A stretch of 6,757 nt of DNA, from NCBI GenBank assembly GCA_030039095.1, contig JASHQP010000332.1, forward strand, positions 1-6,757, in the 5' to 3' direction. This document shows positions 1-5,251 of this stretch, one piece after another. Source of the DNA: Streptosporangiaceae bacterium (GTDB taxonomy: Bacteria > Actinomycetota > Actinomycetes > Streptosporangiales > Streptosporangiaceae). The notes below the pieces were generated by a model. The model did no database searches, had not been told where the DNA came from, and worked only from the letters and a program-made list of their open reading frames with translations. Made by a program: the position numbers and the translations under genes. The stretch's first letter is position 1. Every line of letters begins with the position of its first letter.

Positions 1-479
1 CGGCGCTGCCGCTGGCGACGGCCCGCTGCGTGGACGCGACCGGGCAGGTGCTCGAGGCCGCGCACGAGGCCGAGCGGCGGCTGCGCGCAACCCCCAGCCC
101 GCCGCTGGCCGCGGCGTTCGACGACGCTCGCGCCCAGTTCGCCGGGCTGATCCACCCCGGCTTCGTCAGCCAGACCGGGCTGCGGCGGCTGCCCGACCTG
201 GTCCGCTACCTGCGTGCGATCAGCCGCCGGCTGGACACGGTGGCCGAGAATCCCGCCCGCGACGCCGGCCGGATGGCCATCGTGCAACGGGTGACCGGCG
301 CATACCGGCAGGCCGTCGCGGAACTCCCGGCCTGGCGCCGGTCCGGTGCCGACGTCCTGGCGTTGAGACAGATGATCGAGGAACTACGGGTCAGCCTCTT
401 CGCGCAGGTGCTCGGCGTGTCTGGCCCGGTCTCGGAGAAGCGGATCCTCACCGCGCTGGACAAGCTCGCCGCTGGCTAG
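1..479 (+). CDS. hrpA: ATP-dependent RNA helicase HrpA, C-terminal end (partial)
   Basis: The frame is open from the left edge (first full codon at 3) to the TAG at 477-479, so this is the last ~158 residues of a longer gene. The motif GFVSQTG followed by LRRLPDLVRYLRAISRRLD and a final predicted helical stretch matches the C-terminal DUF3418-type region of HrpA DEAH-box helicases, normally ~1300 residues. The helicase core itself lies outside the window. The family unwinds RNA using ATP; in E. coli HrpA acts on stalled ribosomes and mRNA (known of the family, not shown here). A GTG at 30 is in frame but is an internal codon, since coding quality continues upstream of it. The stop overlaps that of the convergent methyltransferase gene. 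Family assignment rests on the C-terminal motif alone. Confidence 0.8.
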   Translation, partial: ALPLATARCVDATGQVLEAAHEAERRLRATPSPPLAAAFDDARAQFAGLIHPGFVSQTGLRRLPDLVRYLRAISRRLDTVAENPARDAGRMAIVQRVTGAYRQAVAELPAWRRSGADVLALRQMIEELRVSLFAQVLGVSGPVSEKRILTALDKLAAG

Positions 480-1138
480 CGCCCGGTCCAGCAGCTGATC
501 TCCATGCCGTCTTCCACCGGGAACGCGACGGTGACGTATCCGTTGGCCGGATCGCGGACGTAAGCCAGGTAGTCGGCCATGCCGGGGAAGTTGCTGTCGT
601 CGCCGGCCACCAGCGCGCCGGGCGCGAGCTTCGGCTCCAGCAGGCGCAGGACCGGCAGGCACAGGTCTTTCCACCCGTCCAGCAGCGCGAGCCCGACCGG
701 GCCGGGCACATCGGCGAGGGTCTGCAGCGCGTCGCCCTCCAGGATCGTCACCGCCGCGCCGACGCCCGCCTCCCGCAGGTTCGCCCCGGCCGCGGCCACC
801 TTCTTGCCGCTCAGTTCAGTGGTCAGGACGTGGCCGGTGCCGTTGTCGGTGACAGCGGCGGCAAGATAGATCGTGGAGATCCCGAACGACGTGCCGAACT
901 CCACCACGGTCTCCGGGCGGCTGGCCCGGATCAGCGCGTAGAGCAGCGTGCCGGCCTCGGCAGAGATGGGAATGTAAGCGTCCTGGAGCGCGTCGGCGAG
1001 CTCGGCGGCCGACGCGTCCGCCCACGACGCCAGCCCGGGCGGTGGTGCGGGCATCTGGTCGTCCTGCTGGGCGGCGGTGGCGGCGAACAGCCGGCCGAGC
1101 ACGGCCTCGAGGCGCGGAGATACGAGAGAGTTCGTCAT
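476..1138 (-). CDS. class I SAM-dependent O-methyltransferase
   Basis: This 220-residue protein has the size and order of small cation-dependent-type O-methyltransferases. Residues 80-86 (EFGTSFG, then ISTIYLA) are the SAM-binding motif I. E108 (LTTEL) fits the acidic residue that holds the SAM ribose. EGDA (134-137) precedes the next strand. D154 in LLDGWK and D180/D181/N183 in GDDSN stand where this family has its metal-binding or catalytic acidic residues. No signal peptide or membrane segment is seen. It would methylate a small hydroxylated compound in the cytoplasm; the substrate is unknown. ATG at 1138 is chosen because a promoter (-35 at 1169-1174, -10 at 1146-1151) puts the transcript start at or next to it; an AGG nine bases upstream could also serve as a ribosome site. 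An upstream ATG at 1147 and TTG at 1174 lie inside promoter and operator. It is divergent from a TetR gene that probably represses it. Confidence 0.88.
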   Translation of the reverse strand: MTNSLVSPRLEAVLGRLFAATAAQQDDQMPAPPPGLASWADASAAELADALQDAYIPISAEAGTLLYALIRASRPETVVEFGTSFGISTIYLAAAVTDNGTGHVLTTELSGKKVAAAGANLREAGVGAAVTILEGDALQTLADVPGPVGLALLDGWKDLCLPVLRLLEPKLAPGALVAGDDSNFPGMADYLAYVRDPANGYVTVAFPVEDGMEISCWTGR

Positions 1139-1145
1139 GAGCGAC

Positions 1146-1174
1146 ATCCTAGACGCAACGTCGCGTCTAGACAA
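1146..1174 (-). promoter_or_regulatory. leaderless promoter of the methyltransferase gene
   Basis: On the minus strand TTGTCT (1174-1169), a 17-base spacer and TAGGAT (1151-1146) make a well-spaced sigma-70-type actinobacterial promoter. Seven bases separate the -10 from the ATG at 1138, so transcription should begin at or within a base of the start codon. The spacer is almost wholly filled by the palindrome at 1149-1170, so a bound repressor would block RNA polymerase. Confidence 0.65.
1149..1170. promoter_or_regulatory. 22-bp palindromic operator, probable TetR binding site
   Basis: CTAGACGC (1149-1156) and its exact reverse complement GCGTCTAG (1163-1170) flank AACGTC, whose inner ACGT is also palindromic. 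Only the pair 1157/1162 breaks 22-bp symmetry. Length, symmetry and position between divergent genes, one a TetR regulator, are typical of TetR-family operators. It covers the methyltransferase promoter spacer and the -35 region of the tetR promoter, so one bound dimer pair could repress both genes. That the neighbouring regulator binds here is inference. Confidence 0.8.
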
Positions 1175-1194
1175 GGCCTGGGCGCCAGTATCCT
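1168..1194 (+). promoter_or_regulatory. leaderless promoter of the tetR-family gene
   Basis: TATCCT (1189-1194) ends six bases before the ATG at 1201, which puts the transcript start on the A of the start codon. A -35-like TAGACA (1168-1173) lies 15 bases upstream, slightly close, and overlaps the right arm of the operator. No Shine-Dalgarno sequence precedes the ATG, which agrees with a leaderless message. Confidence 0.5.
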
Positions 1195-1200
1195 GCCGGC

Positions 1201-1803
1201 ATGGACATCGCGACGCGCCACCACGGCAACAGGCACGGCCGCAGCGAGGCGGCCCGGGTTGCCGTGCTCGAGGCCGCCGACGACCTGCTGGTCGAGCGCG
1301 GCTTCGCGGGCGTGACGATCGAGGGCATCGCGGCCAGGGCCGGGGTCGCCAAGCAGACCATCTACCGCTGGTGGACCTCGAAGACCGCCATCCTGTTCGA
1401 CGCGATGCTCGCCGACGCGGCCGAGCACTTCACCCCGCCCGGCCACGGCGACCTCGGCAGCGACCTCCGCGACCACCTCCGCCAGATCGCCACGTTCCTG
1501 ACCGCCACCGACGCGGGCGCCGTCTGCCGCGCCCTCGCCGGGCAGGCGCAGCACGACCCGGCGGTCGCGGCCCAGTTCCAGGCCGAGTTCGTCGCTCCGC
1601 AGCGTGAGCGCGACCGCGAGCCGTTCCTGCGCGCGCGCCGCCGCGGCCAGCTGAGCCAGACCGAGGACATCGACCTCGCGATCGACCAGCTGGTCGGGCC
1701 CATCTACTACCGGGTGCTGATCACCGGAGAGGGTGTCCCGCCCGAGTTCACCGACGCCCTGGTGGACCGCTATCTGGCACCGACCCGGGGCACTTTGCCG
1801 TAG
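1201..1803 (+). CDS. TetR/AcrR family transcriptional regulator
   Basis: This 200-residue protein has the usual TetR length. The N-terminal domain carries the family helix-turn-helix at residues ~38-61 (VTIEGIAARAGVAKQTIYRWW, then TSK). It is preceded by a basic arm rich in His and Arg (5-19) and the helix VLEAADDLLVERGF. The C-terminal two thirds are helical and form the ligand-binding and dimer part; DQLVGPIYYRVLITG (from ~residue 162) resembles the C-terminal domain type called TetR_C_11, though this was not searched. The gene is divergent from the methyltransferase, with a 22-bp palindrome between them, so it most likely represses that gene and itself and is released by a small ligand, perhaps the enzyme's substrate. 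The ATG at 1201 fits the -10 at 1189-1194. No damage is seen. Confidence 0.92.
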   Translation: MDIATRHHGNRHGRSEAARVAVLEAADDLLVERGFAGVTIEGIAARAGVAKQTIYRWWTSKTAILFDAMLADAAEHFTPPGHGDLGSDLRDHLRQIATFLTATDAGAVCRALAGQAQHDPAVAAQFQAEFVAPQRERDREPFLRARRRGQLSQTEDIDLAIDQLVGPIYYRVLITGEGVPPEFTDALVDRYLAPTRGTLP

Positions 1804-1891
1804 CGGCCGGCGGGGAACGGCGGGTCTTGTCGGCCGGGTGCCTGCGGGTTAGCGTTTGCGCAGGCACGGGGCGGCCCAAAGGGGGGCATTG

Positions 1892-2394
1892 GTGCGAACG
1901 TGGGGGCCTTCCGGCGCAGGTGCGGCTATCCGCCGCGCGCAAGCTGCCTCCCGCCTTGCCCGGCGGACCGGATGCGGCGTGGATGAGGCCGCGGAACTGC
2001 TCGTCGGGCAGGTGACCCGGCGGGCGTTTCTCGGCGCCGCCGGTGCCAGCGTCCTGGCCGGGGCGGCCGGCGCTGCCCGGACGTCCCGCCTGGTGGCGCC
2101 CGCCGGCAGCGACGCCTCCACGCCGCGCGTCGTCATCGTCGGCTCGGGCATCGCCGGGCTCGGCTGCGCTTACCGGCTCTGGGCCTCCCGCGGCATCAGG
2201 CCCGAGGTCTATGAGTTCAACACGGTCCCGGGCGGCTCGCGGTCGGCCAGTACACGGCGTTCAACGGCATCCTGGGCAGGAGAGAGGGCAACCTCCATTT
2301 CGCCGGCGAGCAAACGTCCCTGAACTACCAGGGCTACATCGAGGGAGCCCTGCGCAGCGGCTACCGCTGCGCCGCCGAAGTAGGCCAAGGCTAG
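1892..2394 (+). pseudogene. FAD-dependent amine oxidase (flavin monoamine oxidase family), internally deleted and frameshifted
   Basis: Two pieces of one family are joined in different frames. From the GTG at 1892, preceded by a good ribosome site (GGGGGG, 1881-1886), comes a leader with a twin-arginine signal (TRRAFLG followed by an Ala-rich hydrophobic run), then a Rossmann FAD-binding motif (VVIVGSGIAGLGCAYRL) and the downstream VPGG. Homology in this frame stops near 2236. From ~2240 another frame reads VGQYTAFNG, then GNLHFAGEQTSLNYQGYIEG and ALRSG up to the TAG at 2392-2394. That is the C-terminal FAD-contact motif of amine oxidases. About 300-350 residues of the usual ~450-500 are missing, including the substrate domain, so the product cannot be an active oxidase. 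The intact ancestor would have been exported by the Tat system to oxidise amines. An in-frame TTG at 1856 has no ribosome site. Confidence 0.85.
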
Positions 2395-2405
2395 ACCGCA
2401 GGCAG

Positions 2406-2435
2406 GTAGCACCCTGTAGCACCCGGTGCTATGAT
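2406..2435 (+). promoter_or_regulatory. extended -10 promoter and operator of the toxin-antitoxin operon
   Basis: TATGAT at 2430-2435 is preceded by TG at 2427-2428, an extended -10. It lies six bases before the GTG at 2442, so the message should be leaderless. Upstream, GTAGCACCC occurs twice ten bases apart (2406-2414 and 2416-2424), and the second copy forms a perfect palindrome with GGTGCTA (2417-2431, 7-bp arms, one-base centre). Repeats over the promoter, one helical turn apart, are what autoregulation by a Phd/YefM antitoxin would need; binding itself is inferred. Confidence 0.65.
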
Positions 2436-2441
2436 GATCAT

Positions 2442-2711
2442 GTGAGTTCGCAGCAAGAGATCACTCAGCGCGACCTGCGGAACAGATCACGGGAGATCAT
2501 GGACGCCGTCGAGCGCGGGGAGTCATTCACCGTTACTAGGGACGGCCACCGGATCGGGGAGCTGATCCCGCTCCGGCAGCGGCGCCGGTTTGTCACCCGG
2601 CAGGAGTTCGGCGCGATGTCGCGTAACAGTCCGGCCATTGATCTAGGGGCATTCCGGGCCGATCAGGACGCAACCGCTGACCAGGACAGCCGCAGCGCGT
2701 ATGAGCGATGA
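2442..2711 (+). CDS. type II antitoxin, Phd/YefM family
   Basis: This 89-residue protein begins at a GTG and has the Phd/YefM fold signature. Residues 9-26 (QRDLRNRSREIMDAVERG) form the DNA-binding helices, followed by the strand-turn-strand FTVTRDGHRIGELIPL (29-44). The acidic C-terminal part after ~residue 60 would wrap around the toxin. The gene ends in TGA at 2709-2711, 11 bases inside the toxin gene, the usual translational coupling for such pairs. The antitoxin should neutralise the PIN toxin and repress the operon through the repeats at 2406-2431. An ATG at 2440 overlaps the GTG but is out of frame. Codons are less GC-biased than in the flanking genes (agt, act, aga, tca, gtt, cta occur), a hint of acquisition by transfer. 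Confidence 0.9.
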   Translation: MSSQQEITQRDLRNRSREIMDAVERGESFTVTRDGHRIGELIPLRQRRRFVTRQEFGAMSRNSPAIDLGAFRADQDATADQDSRSAYER

Positions 2712-3144
2712 CCGCCAGCTCCGGGGGATGCTGGACACGAACATCCTGATCCTGCGCCGCTGGATAGACCCGTCCCATCTGCCGGATGAGATGGCGATAA
2801 GCGCGATCACTCTCGCCGAGCTATCCGCCGGGCCACACGAGGTCGTCCGCGACGACCGGGAAGCCTACGCCGAGCGCGCTCGCCGACTGGAGATCCTGCA
2901 GCGAGCCGAGAGCGAGTTTGACGCCATCCCGTTCGACGCCGAAGCTGCCCGCGTCTACGGCCGGGTCGCCGCCGCGGTCATCGCCTCTGGCCGTAAGCCC
3001 CGGCGTCGAGTAGCTGACCTGATGATCGCCGCCACGGCCATCGCCCAAGGCCTGCCGCTGTACACCACCAACCCCGGCGACTTCGCCGGCCTGGAAGCCC
3101 TCACCCCGATCATCGCGGTCCCGCGGCCAACAGCGACGAACTAG
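2701..3144 (+). CDS. type II toxin, VapC family PIN-domain ribonuclease
   Basis: This 147-residue protein is of normal VapC length. The PIN-domain acidic residues are all present: D12 in LDTNIL, E40 in TLAELSAG, D106 in VADLMIAATA, and D127 in TTNPGDF with N124. These residues hold Mg2+ for RNA cleavage, so the enzyme looks intact. Characterised VapC toxins cut tRNA or rRNA and halt growth when the antitoxin is lost; the target here is unknown. The ATG at 2701 overlaps the antitoxin gene by 11 bases. A second ATG at residue 10, just before LDTN, is a possible shorter start. The pairing of a Phd/YefM-type antitoxin with a VapC toxin is common. Confidence 0.92.
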   Translation: MSDDRQLRGMLDTNILILRRWIDPSHLPDEMAISAITLAELSAGPHEVVRDDREAYAERARRLEILQRAESEFDAIPFDAEAARVYGRVAAAVIASGRKPRRRVADLMIAATAIAQGLPLYTTNPGDFAGLEALTPIIAVPRPTATN

Positions 3145-3178
3145 CCCCCGAGGCATCCCGGTGCCGTTCGCCCCTGCT

Positions 3179-3191
3179 GCGGGAATCCCGC
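3179..3191. repeat. 13-bp perfect inverted repeat upstream of the small membrane protein gene
   Basis: GCGGGA and TCCCGC flank a single A. The loop is too short for a hairpin terminator and no T-run follows, so a protein-binding site is a better guess. It ends 7 bases before the first possible start codon of the next gene. With six-base arms in GC-rich DNA it may be chance. Confidence 0.3.
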
Positions 3192-3198
3192 TTCCGAC

Positions 3199-3480
3199 AT
3201 GGAGCGGGGCGCCGTGATGCTCGGCCTGCTCGCCCACGCGGTTGCGTACTTGCTGCTGACGGGCGCGCAGGCCGCCTGGGCCGCCGTCACGGCGGTGCGG
3301 GTGTGGCGCAGGCGGGACGCGGGCTGGCCTGCGGCCCTGCGGGACGGGGTGCACCGGCCCACGCTGGCCGGCCTGGTCACCGCGACCGTGGCGTACGCGG
3401 TGCTTCGCAGGCTCGGCCTGGCTGCGGTAACTCGGCAGGCCGGCGAGCACGCGGCGAAGAGCGCCGGGGCGGGCAGCTAG
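3199..3480 (+). CDS. small putative two-helix membrane protein of unknown function
   Basis: I do not recognise this family. The 93-residue frame has strong actinobacterial codon bias (nearly all third bases G or C), which supports it as coding. Residues ~7-30 (MLGLLAHAVAYLLLTGAQAAW onward) form one membrane segment, followed by an Arg-rich loop (RVWRRR, near 34-39). A second hydrophobic segment runs from LAGLVTATVAYAVL at ~56-69. The tail is short, Ala/Gly-rich and polar. The positive loop suggests it faces the cytoplasm. The start is uncertain: ATG 3199, GTG 3214 and ATG 3217 are all in frame, and GGAG at 3201-3204 would serve the last two. The TAG at 3478-3480 overlaps the stop of the convergent oxidoreductase gene. 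It could be cotranscribed with the toxin 54 bases upstream, but nothing shows a shared role. Confidence 0.6.
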   Translation: MERGAVMLGLLAHAVAYLLLTGAQAAWAAVTAVRVWRRRDAGWPAALRDGVHRPTLAGLVTATVAYAVLRRLGLAAVTRQAGEHAAKSAGAGS

Positions 3481-4400
3481 CCGTCGCCGAGGACCTCGAT
3501 CGCGAGGTCGAGGTGGTCTAGGTCGTCTACGTCTAGGAATTGCAGGTAGACGCGGCTGACGCCGATCTCCTTGAACCGGCCGAGGGTGGCCCGGGCCTCC
3601 GCAGGAACCCCGGCCAGGCCGTGCTCCCGGATTTCCGCGGGATCGCGGCCAATGCTGGCGGCCCGCAAGTTGAACTCTGCCTCGTCGCGCCCGATGCACA
3701 CCGTCACCCACACCGACCGGATCACCGAAGCGGGATCCCTGCCGATCGCCTCGCACGCCGCGTCGACCCGGGCATACTGCTGGGCCGTCGGCTCCAGTGT
3801 GGCGGCCGGCACGTTGAATTCGGCCGCGAACCTGGCGGCCAGTTCCGGGGTGCGCCGCGCGCCGTAACCGCCGATGAGGATCGGCGGATGGGGCTCCTGG
3901 ACCGGCCGGAACATCACCGGGCAGTCCGCCAGCGTGTAGTACTGGCCGTTGTAGTCGAAGGTGCTGCCCTCCGGCGTGGTCCACAGGCCGTGCAGGATCT
4001 CGAGTTGCTCGGTGAACCGGTCGAACCGCTCCTTCACGTCGGGGAACGGGATGCCGAGGGCGCGGTGCTCGCGCTCGTACCAGCCGCTGCCGAGCCCGAT
4101 CTCCAGCCGCCCGCCGCTCATGGCGTCGACCTGCGCGGCCGCCACCGCGAGCGGCCCGGGAAGCCGGAACGTCGCCGAGCTCATCAGCGTGCCGAGGCGG
4201 ATGGTGCTGGTCTGCGCGGCCAGCGCGCCGAGCGTGACCCACGCGTCGGTCACCGCTGGCCGTGGCTCGCCGCCGATGTGCAGGTAATGGTCGGACCGGA
4301 AGAAGCCGCTGTACCCGAGCTGCTCGGCGCGCTGCGCGACCGCCAGCAACTGGGCGAAGGTGGCGCCCTGCTGCGGTTCGGTGAACGCTCTTAGATCCAT
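3477..4400 (-). CDS. LLM class F420-dependent oxidoreductase
   Basis: This 307-residue protein belongs to the bacterial luciferase-like superfamily (TIM barrel). It starts MDLRAFTEPQQG, followed by GFFRSDHYL (residues 32-40), TSTIRLGTLMSSATFRLPG (64-82) and DAMSGGRLEIGLGSGWYE (92-109). PPILIGG with RRTPELAARFA and EFNVP comes in the second half. This order resembles the F420-using subgroup usually named TIGR03560 (recalled, not searched). Such enzymes move a hydride between reduced F420 and small organic compounds; some relatives use FMN and oxygen. The ATG at 4400 has an AGGGG about nine bases upstream, and the frame extending to 4472 has no comparable site. It is the last gene of a three-gene operon, 46 bases after the dehydrogenase. 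Its stop shares CTAG with the convergent small gene. Confidence 0.9.
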   Translation of the reverse strand: MDLRAFTEPQQGATFAQLLAVAQRAEQLGYSGFFRSDHYLHIGGEPRPAVTDAWVTLGALAAQTSTIRLGTLMSSATFRLPGPLAVAAAQVDAMSGGRLEIGLGSGWYEREHRALGIPFPDVKERFDRFTEQLEILHGLWTTPEGSTFDYNGQYYTLADCPVMFRPVQEPHPPILIGGYGARRTPELAARFAAEFNVPAATLEPTAQQYARVDAACEAIGRDPASVIRSVWVTVCIGRDEAEFNLRAASIGRDPAEIREHGLAGVPAEARATLGRFKEIGVSRVYLQFLDVDDLDHLDLAIEVLGDG

Positions 4401-4446
4401 GACACGCGCCCCTTTCGCCGCTGCCGCGCGGGCCCGGCTGGCCTGC

Positions 4447-5202
4447 TTACTCGGGCAGGACCTGACCGCCATCGATGATCAGCGTCTGACCCGTAACATA
4501 GCGGGCCTCGGGAGACGCAAGGTACCGGACCGCCCAGCCCACGTCCTCCGGCTCGCCGAGCACGCCGAGCGGGATGTGCTCCAGCATGCGCACCTGATGC
4601 TCGGGCTCCGTCCGCGCGGTGAACCCCTCGGTGCGGATGTTGCCGGGCATGACCGCGTTGATCGTGATGCCGTCGCGGATGACCTCGAGGGCCGCAGATC
4701 GCATCAGGCCGAGCATGGCGGCCTTGGACGCCGCGTAGGCCCCGAACTCTGGCACGGCGACCAGCGCACCGGTGATCGACGACGTCAGCACGATGCGGCC
4801 GTAGCCCTGTTCGGTCATGCGCGGCAGGCAGGCCTGGATCGCGAACAGCGCTCCCCTGGCGTTGACGGCCATGACCTGGTCCCACTCGCCGGGCTGGAGG
4901 TCCCGGAGCGGGATCGCCGGGTAGATGCCGGCGTTCGCCGCGAGGATGTCGATCCGCCCCCACCGCTGCACCGCCGCGGCCGTCATGCCCTCGACCGAAT
5001 CCCGGTCGGTCACGTCGGTCTGGACCGCCAGTGCGTGCTCACCGTCGCTGCTCAGGGCCGATGCCGCGGCCGTTGCCGCCGCGCCGTCCACGTCGGCGAT
5101 GAGGACGTCCGCTCCTTCGGCCCGCAGGACGGTCGCTATGCCGAACCCGATTCCCTGCGCGCCCCCGGTGACGATGGCCACCTGGCCGTCCAGACCCCGC
5201 AT
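4447..5202 (-). CDS. SDR family NAD(P)-dependent oxidoreductase
   Basis: This 251-residue classical short-chain dehydrogenase/reductase is complete. The cofactor motif TGGAQGIG is at 12-19, and D37 (LIADVD) at the end of the second strand favours NAD(H) over NADP(H). DV at 63-64 contacts the adenine, and NAG is at 90-92. The active-site tetrad is N114, S142 (LTSSITG), Y156 and K160 (YAASK). PGNIRTEG and the C-terminal VTGQTLIIDGG are also typical. It would oxidise an alcohol or reduce a ketone; the substrate cannot be told. The ATG at 5202 has GGAG five bases before it (CGGAGCAGGCATG). It lies 49 bases downstream of the hydrolase and 46 upstream of the luciferase-like gene, all on the same strand, so a shared transcript is likely. 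Confidence 0.93.
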   Translation of the reverse strand: MRGLDGQVAIVTGGAQGIGFGIATVLRAEGADVLIADVDGAAATAAASALSSDGEHALAVQTDVTDRDSVEGMTAAAVQRWGRIDILAANAGIYPAIPLRDLQPGEWDQVMAVNARGALFAIQACLPRMTEQGYGRIVLTSSITGALVAVPEFGAYAASKAAMLGLMRSAALEVIRDGITINAVMPGNIRTEGFTARTEPEHQVRMLEHIPLGVLGEPEDVGWAVRYLASPEARYVTGQTLIIDGGQVLPE

Positions 5203-5251
5203 GCCTGCTCCGTTCCTCCGGTTACCGGCCCCGCCGGGCAGCTGTTCGAGG

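Noticed and set aside
1139..1174. Longer methyltransferase start at ATG 1147 or TTG 1174
   Set aside because: Both would put the start codon inside the -10, the spacer or the operator. ATG 1138 fits both the promoter distance and a possible ribosome site.
1804..1840. Intrinsic terminator after the tetR gene
   Set aside because: Only a 5-bp CCGGC/GCCGG stem with a ~20-base loop and no T-run; not convincing in DNA this rich in GC.
1892..2394. Functional short FAD protein or programmed frameshift
   Set aside because: The missing part is hundreds of residues, not one base, and no slippery sequence is seen at the junction; deletion is the simpler account.
3145..3198. Terminator between the toxin and the small membrane protein gene
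   Set aside because: GGCA/TGCC with a six-base loop is too weak, and the 13-bp palindrome has a one-base loop with no T-run.
2821..4242. Long minus-strand open frame of 473 codons
   Set aside because: It runs antisense to the toxin and small membrane gene and in another frame of the oxidoreductase gene. Its product is low-complexity Arg/Pro/Gly-rich, the typical shadow of GC-rich coding DNA.
5218..5228. Palindrome CCGGTTACCGG between hydrolase and SDR genes as an internal operator
   Set aside because: Five-base arms of this composition are expected by chance, and there is no promoter element beside it.
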